From Saccharina japonica (Eukaryota > Sar > Phaeophyceae > Laminariales > Laminariaceae), in assembly GCA_008828725.1 (NCBI GenBank), contig MEHQ01000488.1:236757-300756 (forward strand): a stretch of DNA of 64,000 nt, in the 5' to 3' direction. Below, one piece after another: positions 22,301 to 33,789 of this stretch (position 1 is the first letter of the stretch; the number at the start of each line of letters is the position of its first letter). The notes beneath the pieces were generated by a model. That model did not search any database, was not told the origin of the DNA, and was given only the letters and a program-made list of their open reading frames with translations. The translations under genes were made by a program, and so were the position numbers.

Positions 22301-22934
22301 TCCATGCTTCGTGGGGTTTGAGATCTTCTCGCGTTTCTTTTTCCCGCGTGAAACATACCCGGGGCATACCGTAGTTCCCGTAGATCACGAACCGAGCCGA
22401 CGTTGTATGCCTCCTAACGATATTCCATCGCGATCTATTTATACACTGAAGTATGTTATTATTTTGTCGTTTGCGGCTTTGCCGAACATTTGCAGTCCAA
22501 GTGCTGGATTAAACGAGGCCTCCTGCCCCAGTGGAAAACCCTCGCTCAGCGCGTATAAGGGCAGGGAGCTGATTGTGTGACGGTCGCGTATGTTTGCTCC
22601 TAACCTCAATTATATTTTGGGCGGGCTCCGTTGAATTCGCATTGTTTCGTGTGTGCTGTTTGTAATGTTTCAACAAGTTGGTTTTGGACCCAAATCCTGG
22701 AATCGCGTCTGCCACCGCTGGGTGTTATCTCCTATGTGTTATTTATCCTCCTGATTGCAGTCTTTTCTCATTCTTGCGCCCAGCTTTGAATTGAGGATAC
22801 GAATGGGTTTACTTGAAAACCTACGTCCTCATTCGATGGTCCTACCAATCCTTCTCAGTGTCTGGGCGACCTATATTTATACTACATTATTTGTCTTTGT
22901 GGGGAATCTCTCCCTGATCCCACCATGCTCACGG
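19400..22934. other. 3.5 kb with no recognised gene or repeat family
   Basis: Several short frames overlap on both strands but none shows a known motif or conserved start. Present are poly-G runs (about 20160 and 21075), a GTT/GCT triplet tract (21245-21275) and a minus-strand tRNA-like remnant (21455-21500: B-box-like GGTTCGAGTCC and an anticodon-arm-like GGGCCTGCCACGCCC), not complete enough to call. Confidence 0.35.
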
Positions 22935-23230
22935 GCTGCCTGCGGACTGTCCACTGTTGTCTCCTGGACTGTGCGCGGACCCTCCACGCCGACAGAATGT
23001 CCAACGAAGCCCCACTGTCCGTGAACTGTGCCCACTGACGCCTCACGGACGCCCCGCGGACTGGCCGACACCCAAGCGACAGTCGTGCACTGCTGTCTTG
23101 CCGGCAGCCTACTTCCTATTCACGGTCTGCCCGCCGAGTATTCACGGACGCCCCACGGCCTGTAGGCGAACTGCCCGTCACTATACACGGACTGCCCACG
23201 GTCTTCGTTTCCGCGAATCATATGTATGTC

Positions 23231-23476
23231 GACGCATGCTACGATAGAGGTGTACCATGTTGTTTCTGAGCTCTTCACTTAAGGAGCGTCATACCTCACT
23301 GAACAAAATGAATTTGGAGAAAATAAAAGTGCTGCCGGATGCGAAATATCATGACCGAAGTATGTTCTGAAACAGTATTCGTCACAAAAATGAAGTCCGA
23401 CGGATTTGGGTTGGGGAGCCCGATCGTTCACAAAACGATTCAGCCAAAACGTGCTACCTCTACCGTAGCACGCGTC
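23231..23476 (+). mobile_element. MITE, 'GACGC-TGCTACG' family, copy a
   Basis: 246 bp. The left end is GACGCATGCTACGATAGAGG and the right end CCTCTACCGTAGCACGCGTC, a ~20-bp inverted pair. Interior blocks are TTAAGGAGCGTCAT, GTCCGACGGATTTGGG and GATTCAGCCAAAACG. Confidence 0.8.
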
Positions 23477-24334
23477 TGTCGCACGCACTGTCCGGGGACT
23501 ATCTGCGCGATTTTCGCGTACGCCCCACAGGGACTCCACGAGGAAAGCTTGTGTGTAGTCGGCGGACTACGCCGGGGCTGTCCGCAGACTATGCACGGGC
23601 CGTCCGCAGAATCTCTGCGGACGCCCCACGCACCGTCTGCAGATAAAACTAACGCATGCCCCACGAACACCCCACGGACTGTCCGCCGACTGTCCGCATA
23701 CGGTCAACGGACTATGCACGGCCTGTCCGCCGAATGTCACCGGACCAGCCAAGGGTTGTCCATGAACTGTAGATCAACTATCCACGGATACCCCTCGGAC
23801 TTTGCGCAAACTATTCGCGGACGCCCTACGGATGCCTTACGGACTGTCCATTGACTGTCCACGTCGTCGGACAGTCCATGCCACGCGAGCGGACCCGCGC
23901 TGTGCGTGGAGTGGCCACGGGCAGCCCATGAGTGTCCCGCGGACTGTCCGACACCCCAGCGACTGTTCGCCAACTGCTCACGGACTGTCCGCGGGCGGTC
24001 TGTGGGCATTCTGCAGAAGCTCTAGAGATACATGCACAAATCATACACGCCACCAGGGACAGTTCACGTGATGTCCACGTCCCTGGCCTGCCCGCCGACG
24101 CCTCATCGCCTGTCTGCAGACACCCCACGGAGTTTTACCGCCTTGTCCACGGCCTATCCGCAGATGGCCCACACACGATCGACGGATTGTCCGTGGACAC
24201 CCTGTTGGGGACCCGTGGGTAGTCCGAAGACATACAGTGTGTAGAGGCCCGCCGAAACACCGTCGACAGCCCGAGAAACAACCCGTGGGCAGCTGGGGAT
24301 GTCCGTCGACAGTCCTCGCACAGTGCGTGGGACG

Positions 24335-24590
24335 CATGGTGTGATAGAGGGTGACCCTTTTGTTTCTGAGGTCAGTCACTTGAGGAGCTATATGCCCCAC
24401 CCAAACTCAAATTTTCGAGGAACACGGAAGTGCTCCCCGATGGGCAATCCCCATAGCCTAAAGATACAACAAAAAATAGCGCAGCGCAAAAGTTGAAATT
24501 TCGACAATGTTTGGGTTAAGGAGCCCCTCCATTCAGAAACGTTTTCAGCCAAAAAACGGTATACCTTTATCGTAGCACAGGCGTCGCGGG
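24335..24590 (+). mobile_element. Diverged 'GACGC-TGCTACG' MITE
   Basis: Retains CACTTGAGGAGCTATA, GTTTGGGTTAAGGAGCCCC, TTTTCAGCCAAAAAACGG and CCTTTATCGTAGCAC in family order, but the left terminus is degraded. A third diverged unit follows at about 24620-24890. Confidence 0.6.
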
Positions 24591-25045
24591 GCGTGCGCGG
24601 ATATAGCAGACGCATCCTCCGGCAGAAGTGCACCTGTATACAGTGCAGTGTCTGAGGCCCCTCAGTTGAGGATCTCTATACTATTAGTAAGTTGAAATAT
24701 AAACTGATTTTGGAGCGAAATGGAAGGTGTTTTACGAGATAGATGAACTATCCCGTGGCTTGAGTATACTGTGTGAAATGTATTGGAACACAAGAATTCA
24801 AGCCAGGCGAGTTCGGGTCAGGGAGCCCCGATCACGTAGAAAACGTTTCAGATAAAAAATGTCTTCGTCTATTGTTGCACGCCTTAGCCAGCGGATAGTC
24901 CGCGTACTATCCGTCGGGTTTTTGGAACAGTCGACAGAAATTCCGTCGACTGTCTGTCGATGTGGCGTTTTAGTCTCGACCGTCAGCGGACAGTCCATGT
25001 GCAGTCCGTGCATGTTCCGGGGAGAGTCCGTGGACAGTCAGTGAA

Positions 25046-25854
25046 ATGCTTTCAAAATCTTGGAAACGTAAAAGACAAATCATCTATGACAATCGTCGTA
25101 TATTTTTGTTTTTTCATCTTTGACATGTGAATGGACTGGGATCGGATGTCTCATCCACGCCTACTGTCTCAAATATACTGGCATACCGTGCTTATGCGAC
25201 TGAGTCTTTTTGGAAGATCCCAGAAATTGGTGTATGTGTGACCGTCGCGTACAGGATTTCACGCTCCCGCTTGCTGGCACCGTCGCCCTCTTCGTGCTTA
25301 GCTCGTCGCCTTCGGGGCAACTGTGCCCCCCCCCCGACATAAAAGCAAGCAACCCGCTACTTTAAACTAACTGTCTATCTCCAGGATATTATATACTACC
25401 GTACCCGCTGGTGACGTGCGAACCGAACGCACCGCACACCCCCCTTCTAAAGGAGTTCATCGTGTAACGGCCAGACAGCCCAATCACACGTAGGTATCCT
25501 AAGCCTGCAACGCGGCCGTCATCCGGTCCACAGCAGGGTTCTGCCGCTCCTCGCCCAATGTGCGCTGTTGAACTACCGACGACATATAGCTCAAGGTTCG
25601 CCCGGACGTCCAACCCTGACCGCAGCCAGTCCTACGGTTCCGCGTCCACCGCTTTGATTGGACTACCGTGGACAGACGGTCTACGTTAAAGCCCGTCACT
25701 GAATCGGGGCCACAGTCACTCCTACCGCAGTCCTACCGGTTAGATTGAGCTACCTAGAACACATGGCCTAGTGTTTGTCCTCATGCCGAGGGTAGCCGAA
25801 GAATATTATGTAGCTCCGCGAACTTAAGCAGCATTACTATTTGATATAGAAGCG
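25046..25854. other. Non-coding stretch; nothing recognised
   Basis: Mixed sequence with no repeat family or supported gene. Confidence 0.35.
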
Positions 25855-26099
25855 GAGTAATTCCGCGTAAGGCGCGCAGCATAATTTTCTGATCTCCTCA
25901 CCTGAGGAGCTCAATATCTCACCCGAAACATGACTTCGGAAACACTCGCTCGCGCAACCCGACCAAACCTTCCGATGCGGTGGTTCAAAAACAAATATAC
26001 CAGTAATAATAATAACAGTATCCGGTGGTTACTCGCGTGAGGAGCACAACCGGTCAGAAAATACGTGAGCCTAAAAGTGTACCCCTACCGTGGGGTTGC
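25855..26099 (+). mobile_element. MITE, 'ATCCCACGGTAGGGG' family, degraded copy
   Basis: The interior matches 41674-41914 (CTCAATATCTCACCCGAAAC, ATGACTTCGGAAACA, GGTGGTTACTCGCGTGAG). The right end GTACCCCTACCGTGGGG is intact and the left end is badly eroded. Confidence 0.65.
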
Positions 26100-26981
26100 T
26101 CAGCGTTGGGAAAGAAATACAAACTTGGGTTGGTTAGATTTTTACATCATAAAGCCATTATTTGGTATCTGACCTTGTGTACAGTATTAAGGATGGCTGC
26201 CATGCTACCCAGCAGTAGCCAATAGTCTATACCGTGTCGCCGATCGGTAACATAGTCGCCTGTAGCGAGTAGGCCGCAGCAGCGGTACAAACTGCTACGA
26301 GTACGGCAGTACAAGCAGTGCGGTATGTCCAGTGCCGATTCTGTATTATGCGGAGGAACTCTGTTTGATCAGTTAATATCTCGGATGTATGGGGGAGAAC
26401 CCCGGACATACCGTTTCGAGTTCAGCTGATTTATTTTGTTCGAACTTTTATTTTCACCGTATGCTGGGGGACGTGATACTTGAGAGCAAATTGGCTGATC
26501 GACCTTGCACAAGCACACCCGTCCACTGTTCTTCTCTATACTCCTCTTCCCCACCCTACTCCTGCTCTTCCTCCTCCTCCTGCTCCTCATCTTCATCCTC
26601 ATCCTCTAGGACAAGACCGACAATCGAAGACACTGACCATTAGCGCCAATCCTCGTTCAGTACGATTTTCTGAGACCTGAAGTCGAAAAACAACTACTCG
26701 GTCCGACACCGGCTGAAGTGGTTACCTCCGCGGCGGACTGCATGATCTATCTGAGGAGGTGAGCACACACGCCTAGGACGGGGATTCTGCCAAGATACAG
26801 CAGCCGTCATTGACAGTTTTGGGTGCGGTAATTACTACCTAATACTGTACTACTACTACTGCTGTAGTAGCAGTTGTGTCTTTGGCGTTTAGGCTAGGCT
26901 GAGATACTGTCGTCGTAGTATGCATATTTCCTGAACTCTGCCTTTACCGCCTTTCTGAATTTATATCTACAAATAGGACAA
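26100..26981. other. Non-coding stretch with a CT-rich tract
   Basis: A (TCC/TCT)n tract runs about 26530-26615 and TACTACTACTACTGC triplets lie near 26850. No gene supported. Confidence 0.4.
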
Positions 26982-27310
26982 TTTTGTTTTTTTGTCCATC
27001 CCATATATTATCTTCGCCCTTCCTTTCTCTCTCCTTCCAATTCGTAACTCAGATCCGGGGTCACCAAGTAGGCTCTTCTCCCGCCTCCCCCACTACGGTT
27101 CTGGTCTTGCATTTTTTTTCGCTTGAAGACTTCAGCACTTTCTTCCCTCGTCAACTTTCGTCGAACTGTGCTTACCCACGCTATAATATGTGCGCTCTCG
27201 ACAGTTAATGCCATTGGAGAGTAAAAATCTCCATACGAGGAGACTCGAACCCCCGACCTCCAACGCTAACAGGCTTCGTGGCCACCTGGTAGACCACCGG
27301 GGCGACCGGC
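26982..27310 (-). mobile_element. tRNA-derived SINE, copy B
   Basis: On the minus strand: head GCCGGTCGCCCCGGTGGTCT, A box TGGTCTACCAGG, B box GGGGGTTCGAGTCTCC, the full body, and an A run at the low-coordinate end. One of the best-preserved copies. Confidence 0.88.
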
Positions 27311-27397
27311 ATGGAGATCGGGGGATATAATTTGGCTCGTGCGTGGGTCCAGTGTTACAAGAAGTGACACTTCGAAAACATCGAAAACACTATTTCA

Positions 27398-28306
27398 GAC
27401 ACTAAACCCAACCATAACCCCGACCGGGTCTACCTCATTATTCGTCTGTTATCATTTACGTCGATGAAAGTAATGTTTTTCATCCATGACAGTGTTTTTT
27501 ACTTTCCTGGAAGTAAATTTACTTCCAAAAGTAAAGTTACTTCCATGAGAGTAATTTTTGGGGATATGGTTTTACTTCCATGAAAGCAAACAATATTTCA
27601 TGGACATATCTTGACATAATATGTGGAAACATTCGTGGAAGTAAATTATACTGCCATGAAAAGTTTTGTTTACTTCGATGGAAGCAAAATTATACTTCCA
27701 TGAGACCTTTCACGGAATGAAATTGAAACGTTCATGCGTATTAACTTCCATGGAAGTAAAAACATTTCCGTGGTTCCGTGGAAGTTTCCGTTTGAAGAGG
27801 ACCTTCGGCCACACTGGACAGGTTTAGTCTGGTTCCGCGCTGCGCGCCACACAGTGTTTAATACCCCGTTTGTAATTGCTCCGTGTTTTGGTAGTCGGGA
27901 TGGGCCTTCTTTGGGTGGGACGGTGTATCAACTGGGCGCAGGGGGTGACATAATTCCCTCCCTTCCATGTTTACTTCTATGGAAGTACAATTTTAATTTA
28001 CTCCCAATATAAACACCTGGGAGTAAACAAGCTTTCCTGGAAGTGAAATATCTTCCATGGAAGTATACCTTGGATTCCATGGAAGTAAAACAAAACTTTC
28101 GTGGAAGCAAAAGTTACTTCCATGAAGGTAAAACACTTTCGTGGAAATACATTTTACTTCCATGACCGAAAGTAAAAATTACTTTCATGGAAGTAAAACG
28201 TAATTCCATGGAAATGTTTATACTTTGCCGTGGAAACTTTCATGAAAGTAAACTCAAAAGTGAAAAAAAATGAGGTAGATCGACCCGACCCCGTCCTGAT
28301 CCTTAT
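27398..28306. repeat. Element or array of TTCCATGGAA dyads with inverted flanks
   Basis: Between ACCCCGACCGGGTCTACC on the left and, inverted, GGTAGATCGACCCGACCCCG on the right lie about 30 variants of the dyad ACTTCCATGGAAGT. Variants include CTTTCGTGGAAG and TTTCATGAAAG. Spacing is irregular at 20-30 bases. A unique ~170-base segment (27785-27955) interrupts the array. The flank pair suggests a single mobile unit; no frame is meaningful. Confidence 0.65.
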
Positions 28307-28765
28307 GAGCTTTGTCACGAAAAATCAGGGTTTTTTTTTTAGAAGAGATAGATGATCGACCACAGGCATCCAGGCATATACTAAAATACTCCCCGATTTC
28401 CATACTTTTTCCTATAATAGCAAATAATTCAGTGATATACGGTAAAGCCTATTTGTTGCTCACGGGTGGCGCTTGAAAGTAATAAACATGCAAACCGCAC
28501 CGAAAAGGTTCAGCGTGCAAAACGTGCAATCCAATCGTTGTATATTCGCGCATAGTGGTCTACCCCCTGGGGAATAGCAGTAAGGACTGTGTGTTGTAAA
28601 AGCGCGGACATGTTGGAAGCTGGGCAGAAAAGGTAACGTACACTGCGAGAAAATGTGTGCGAAAAATGGTAGATGTATAACGACCTGGAGACTAACCAGT
28701 GATCCCGGGCTGGAGCGTGTGAGAGCGTGTGCTATCAAGCCAAAATTCGAAGCAATCTTCATGTC
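28307..28765. other. Non-coding stretch; nothing recognised
   Basis: Unremarkable sequence between the dyad array and the microsatellite. Confidence 0.35.
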
Positions 28766-29122
<357 letters not shown>

Positions 29123-29399
29123 TGCAATTGAAAAACGAAAAGGATTTTTTTTTTTTTGTGCTCCGGCAGTCTCCGGTGTGCTCTTTCTCATGGTTTTTGT
29201 TCGAAGAGGGCAAATTGCAAATCGCTCTTATCTGTCGTGGGCAAAATACTACTACTCTTGCGGGACATGCCGATTCGACCGCTTGTAAATCCCGACCGCT
29301 CTTCTTATCTCCTGGGTGTGCTCTTAAACCGGGGTACCATACTGAGCACACTGTTTTCTTGATAAAGGACAGTGCAACAGCCACATGGTACGTACTGGT

Positions 29400-29697
29400 G
29401 ACCGGTCGCCCTGGTGGTCTAGCAGGTAACCACGTAGTCTGTTGAGTCGGAAGTCGAGGGTTCGAGTCTCCGTATGTACGAGCGTAGCATGGAGTTTTTT
29501 GTTTCTCAAATGACACCAACTACTACTACTCGTACTACTACTTACTGTCGAGAGCGCATATTATAGCGTGAGTAAGCACAATTCGACGAGAGTTGAAGAG
29601 GGAAGAAACTTCTAATATCTTCTCGCGATAAAATTGCAAGGCACGTGCCGTAGTGGTGGGGGGGGGGGGGGGGGGGGGGGGGGGGAGGGCATACTTA
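29400..29697 (+). mobile_element. tRNA-derived SINE, copy C, 5' part
   Basis: Head ACCGGTCGCCCTGGTGGTCT and B box GAGGGTTCGAGTCTCC, then a body that includes a local ACT-triplet expansion (29519-29542) and a poly-G run of about 29. It stops at ATACTTA, where the family continues GTGACCCCGG. That continuation resumes at 30781. Confidence 0.85.
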
Positions 29698-30539
29698 GGG
29701 CGTGTCTTAACTTCACTTCGCGGGCATTGGAACGGAACGAACGTAAAATTATTTGCCTGAAAAAGTGGTGCTGATTGGATATTGAGAAACAAAAACACCG
29801 AACAGATTCCAAGCGTTCCAAGCTGTCCGTAAATTTGTAAAGAGGAAGCGTATGTGTCAAAACAGTAATCCTTGTTCAGCAGAACCGAACGGCCCACTTG
29901 GAACGAGATTTACGGCAGTTGATTGGTGCTGGAAGTGTTGCAACTGGTTGCGACATTTGCTGGGAGGCCCACGAGGGCATGAGGCAAAATGAGATGGCAT
30001 GGGAGCACGCGATGGAGCACGTGCAGACGCCACAGGTCTCGCCTGCGGTAGGAGCCACGCGATACGGTCATGGCCTGTACAGGAGGCTCACGAGGGAAAA
30101 ATTCGGGCGGCGAACGAGACTGTGGCGATAGAAATCTAGCATAAACGCTGGACCGATGTTCACAGAAGCACCAGGATACCTCGTCGAGCCGCGACGGCGA
30201 TATCATAACTTCTAGATTTGTCCCGAGGGTGCCACTTGGACCGCTAGCACTGCTTGGTCTGAGGCATGCCAGGCGCTCTATTTTTCGTGTGAAGCTATCC
30301 TCTGTACCAGGAGCACTCGCTGCCTACGTGACGGTACCCCTGTCCTAGAGTCCAGCTTCACAGTCCCGAGGCAAATTTCATGGGTTACTTTCTGTTGTTG
30401 CGGCCTGTTCAAGGATCGGGTGCCTAAAAAATCGATCGGACACAAACCGCAAAAACAGCATGGAATGGAACGAACGAACGCGAATAGTCTCGTTCCGTTC
30501 CAGCCATTCCAAGCTATCGAATGGAGTTAAGACACGGCC
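29698..30539. mobile_element. Non-autonomous PIF/Harbinger-like element inside the SINE (842 bp)
   Basis: Ends GGGCGTGTCTTAACTTCACT and, inverted, GGCCGTGTCTTAACTCCATT. TTA lies on both sides (29695-29697 and 30540-30542). A second inner inverted pair (TGGAACGGAACGAA and CGTTCCGTTCCAGCC) strengthens the arms. TTA targets with GGC/GGG termini fit the PIF/Harbinger group. An ATG-started 77-codon frame at 29898-30131 (DLRQLIGAGSVATGCDICWE) does not resemble a transposase I know. Confidence 0.78.
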
Positions 30540-30542
30540 TTA

Positions 30543-30780
30543 GGGTCGTTCTTATCGGAGCCATACATTTCCAAGAATTCCATGTTTTTTTTCGCGCAAT
30601 TTTTTAGATTTCCATTTTTTCTATTTATTTTTTCCATTCATTGGAACGTGAAAGCCTTCCAAACATTTTGCCCTCCGAAGAATTTCCCAAATTTCCAAGA
30701 TTTCCAAGATTTCCTTTTTTCTTTTGGAAAAAAATATTTTTGGAAATTATGGGGAAAAAGCTGCTCGATAAGAATGGCCC
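30543..30780. mobile_element. Second TTA-targeting MITE, inserted at the same site (238 bp)
   Basis: Ends GGGTCGTTCTTATCGGAGC and, inverted, GGGCCATTCTTATCGAGCAG. TTA at 30540-30542 and 30781-30783. The interior is T/A-rich with TTTCCAAGATTTCC repeats. It used the target duplication left by its neighbour. Confidence 0.8.
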
Positions 30781-30882
30781 TTAGTGACGCCGGATCTGAG
30801 TTACGACTACTACTACGTAAAGGGGGAGAGAAAATAAAAGAGCGAAGATATCGAATTGGATGGAAAAATGAACTAAAAATGG
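30781..30882 (+). mobile_element. tRNA-derived SINE, copy C, 3' part
   Basis: TTAGTGACGCCGGATCTGAG onward matches the 3' third of the SINE consensus, including GGGGGAGAG, AGCGAAGATA and a GGATGGAAAAA end. It completes the SINE begun at 29400. Confidence 0.8.
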
Positions 30883-31573
30883 TGCTACTACTCGTAGCTG
30901 TGTAGTACGATCTAGAACGCCATTCTCTATACATCTATACAGCATTACGCGACAGATGTTTACCCCTTAAGAACCTGTCCCACGATTTTAGGGGACAAAC
31001 TACTTGTAATTAGTGCAGGATGGTTTTTTCAGTTCTGATTGGGATAACAGAATATTAGTATTATTGATGGATCTCAGTGAAACGTCAGTTCTCCACGCTC
31101 GTGACTTTGCGTATTCCGTTCTCGACGCTCGTGCCATTTCGTATCTCAGGAAAACCTGACTTCTCGACACTCGTGCCTCGCTCTTACACTATTACCCCCT
31201 GCCGTGATGAAATTTGGATTTTTTTACCCCCCGCCCTGATGAATGCTCCGCTCCGTATCTCCGGACTCTTTGATGAGATTTGTTTTCCCCCCGCCCTCAT
31301 GAATTTTCGAAATTGTTTATCCAAGTTCTATTTTTTTTTCCCCCGTCCAGATGATAAAAAATAAAAAGACGTTGATTAATCTGGACAGAGATCAAATTAT
31401 GTTGATAATATTATCAGTATTAATATTAATACACATGCACATAACAATACGCGTGCAGCGTATCATAAAAACAGTGTTCATATACTGGATGGTATGATGT
31501 GGATGTATGAGTACGGGTATTGATATTGTATTGATAGATAGATGTTGTCGTCGTGTTATTTGTTTTGCCCATT
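30883..31573. other. Non-coding; short degenerate repeats
   Basis: CTCGACGCTCGTGCC-type and CCCCCCGCCCTGATGAA-type phrases recur at 31085-31350. TTTACCCCTTAAGAACC near 30957 resembles a decayed TTAA hairpin MITE. No gene. Confidence 0.4.
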
Positions 31574-31670
31574 TTAACCCTTTCAGGACTGCAGTCCCGT
31601 TTTGTGGACAAACCACTCTAATTCTAAGCAATGTGTCCCCATAACGGGACTCCAGTCCTATAAGGGCTAA
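31574..31670. mobile_element. TTAA-type hairpin MITE, copy 3
   Basis: TTAACCCTTTCAGGACTGCA on the left and CTCCAGTCCTATAAGGGCTAA on the right (TTAA decayed to CTAA on that side). Nearly identical to copy 1. Confidence 0.8.
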
Positions 31671-32029
31671 GTTGTTGTTGCTGTTGTTTTGTGTTTACGT
31701 TGTTTACGTTGGTGTTACGTCATGTTTTTTTTTTTAGTGTCGCTACGTACGAGTTCGACTACGAGTTCGTGTTTTCGTATGTTGGGTATTTTTTTGTGTC
31801 GCTATACCAGGTTATTATTTGAAGTACCCCGTTACGTATAGACGTAGTGATACCAATTATTATTTTTTCAAGTAAACAGGTATTATTATTTTTAATATAT
31901 TACAGACGTTGACTTTTTGTATCACGGGTATTATATGTATGTATGTTGAACAATTTAATGTGTTGTTGTTGTTGTTGAGCTTTTCAATTTTCGCTTCGGT
32001 TTGTAGAGGGATGTCATGTTCCTTTTTCT

Positions 32030-32720
32030 CCATGGCTTTGGCTTCTTGGGCATAACTCCCGGAAACACGAGGTCGAAAATGGATGTGGCTGTTGTCTGTC
32101 GCGTGTCGCACGAGAAAAAAACGTTTTTATGCTTCTTGGGTATCCCTGCCGTATTTTAGACACATGAGCGTAGATGGATATGGCAGTTGTACGTCGTGTG
32201 TTGAACTGGTAGTAAACGTTTTTTATATTTTGATTGTTGTGTCGATTTTCGTAGATGGATGTGGCGGTTGTCTGTCGTGTGTCGCACGGGATTTTGTTTT
32301 TGTTTTATCCCACGGTATTGCGGTGGGGTGGTATATTCTGTTCGTGGCGGTTGTCCGGCGTGTGTTGCACGGGAAAACGCTTTTTATATTTTAATTGTTT
32401 TGTCGATTTCCCGATTTGTTGAGCGGTTGACTATCGTGTGCAGCACGGGAAATCGTTTTCGTTTTATTTGGTAGTAGCGGTTGAGTGGAATATTCCATTC
32501 GTGGCATTCGTGGACTTTTCATGGCTTCGGCTTCTTGGGCACCATTGCCGGAAACGAGAGCGTAGATGGATGTGGCGTTGGTCTAGCGTGTGTTGCATGG
32601 TGTTGCATGGTGTTTCACGGAAAAACACCCTATATTTTTATGTTTTGTGCTTTTTTACATGGATGGGTTGGGCTTCTTTCGCGTCACTCCTTTAGTTGTC
32701 TGTCGTGCGTTGTGGGAAAG
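32030..32720 (+). repeat. Degenerate tandem repeat, about 90-130 bp unit
   Basis: Five to seven units share GATGGATGTGGCGGTTGTCT, CGTGTGTTGCACGGGAAA and TTTTTATATTTT; some also carry GCTTCTTGGGCA and CCGGAAAC. Short open frames (MWRLSVVCR-type peptides) recur because the unit recurs. Function unknown. Confidence 0.65.
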
Positions 32721-33789
32721 TGGCTTGGGTATACCATATTTTAGAGTCCGTCGATTTTATTCCATGGTTTGGCTTTGCTTGCCTCATTGCGTTGCTTTGT
32801 GTGTTTTCTTGCTCCTTTGATTGGGGCTCATTTATTGCGTCAGGGATCAGTAATCGACAATATTTTAACGGGACTTCTTTCGATGTTATGGGCCTTTTTT
32901 GCATCATTCATTACGTCAGGAATCAACAATACAAACTGGGTCTCTTCAACGGTCCCTTGGCGTCGTAAACTGGAGCCTTAGCCTCTCGGTCCCTTGGCAT
33001 CGTAAACTACCTGATGTATTGCGGGCCTTATTCCTCTTTCGCTTCGCCAACGGCCTGGGCCGGCGGCGAAGCCCCCTTGTAACCTCTTATTTTTGGCCAC
33101 AGATTGTAATTCTTAGGTTGTTAGAACACTGGGCGTGTTCCACACTATATTCAGTACAAGGAGGTCACATTGTCAATTTCTCCCCCAAAATCTCAGTTTC
33201 AAATTCGTCATTATCATATTCAAATTTCCAAATCCATGTCGCGTATTACTCTGTATACGAGTACCAGGTATACGATACGACGTACATATAATACCTAGTA
33301 TACCTGTACCTATAAACAAATAAATACTACTGCTGTATATATATACGACATACTATTATGTCGTGTTTAACTTTTTCTCAGTTTCCCCTCTGAGCGATCT
33401 CGCGCGCCCTCTCTCTGTGTTTTTTTTAAGTTATATTTTTCGCGGAGCGCTCTCGTGCGCCCACTACTGTGTGTGGTGTTTCAATTTTGCCAGCACTGAA
33501 GTTTCGTTTGCGTGTTGTGAAGTTTCGTCCTCCTTCGTTAGCTTCGTCGGCGGCCTGGGCCGACGGCGAAGTCCCCTTTGTACATTATTATTGTCGGATG
33601 GCAAAGAAAATAATAATAATAATAAAACGAGACGAATTCTAAAATTGAACATAATACAACTAAATAAAGACATATGTACCCTGGTATGTATATATATATA
33701 TGGTTGGTTGGTTGTTGTTTTCTTCACGTTAAACTCCTTTCAGTTGGTAATCCCTACCTGGTATACCGTAATCATGCGTCGCACCGGGT
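32721..33789. other. Non-coding; paired GC-rich hairpin motif and 'CTTCAC' fragment
   Basis: The hairpin phrase CGGCCTGGGCCGGCGGCGAA at about 33050 recurs as CGGCCTGGGCCGACGGCGAA near 33553, in both cases followed by G(C/T)CCCCTT(T)GTA. A short TTCTTCACGTTAAAC piece of the 'CTTCAC' family lies at 33719. No supported gene. Confidence 0.45.

Larger units (their letters stand above)
22935..25045. repeat. Degenerate array built on a GGACTGTCC dyad
   Basis: Dozens of variants of CGGACTGTCCG, GGACAGTCC, ACGGACGCCCCACGG and GTCCGCAGACT occur at irregular ~10-24 base spacing in 22935-23225, 23477-24330 and 24890-25045. The core is an inverted repeat. Frames through it encode only repetitive Arg/Thr/Pro/Ser peptides and are not genes. 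Family 'GACGC' MITE units (23231-23476, and two decayed ones at about 24335-24590 and 24620-24890) split the array. Confidence 0.75.

Noticed and set aside
23339..23854. 171-codon plus-strand frame (repetitive Arg/Thr/Ser/His)
   Set aside because: It reads through a MITE into the GGACTGTCC array; the peptide repeats simply reflect DNA repeats.
22935..25045. CRISPR-like array
   Set aside because: The repeats are short, degenerate and palindromic with no constant repeat/spacer lengths, and the DNA is eukaryotic.
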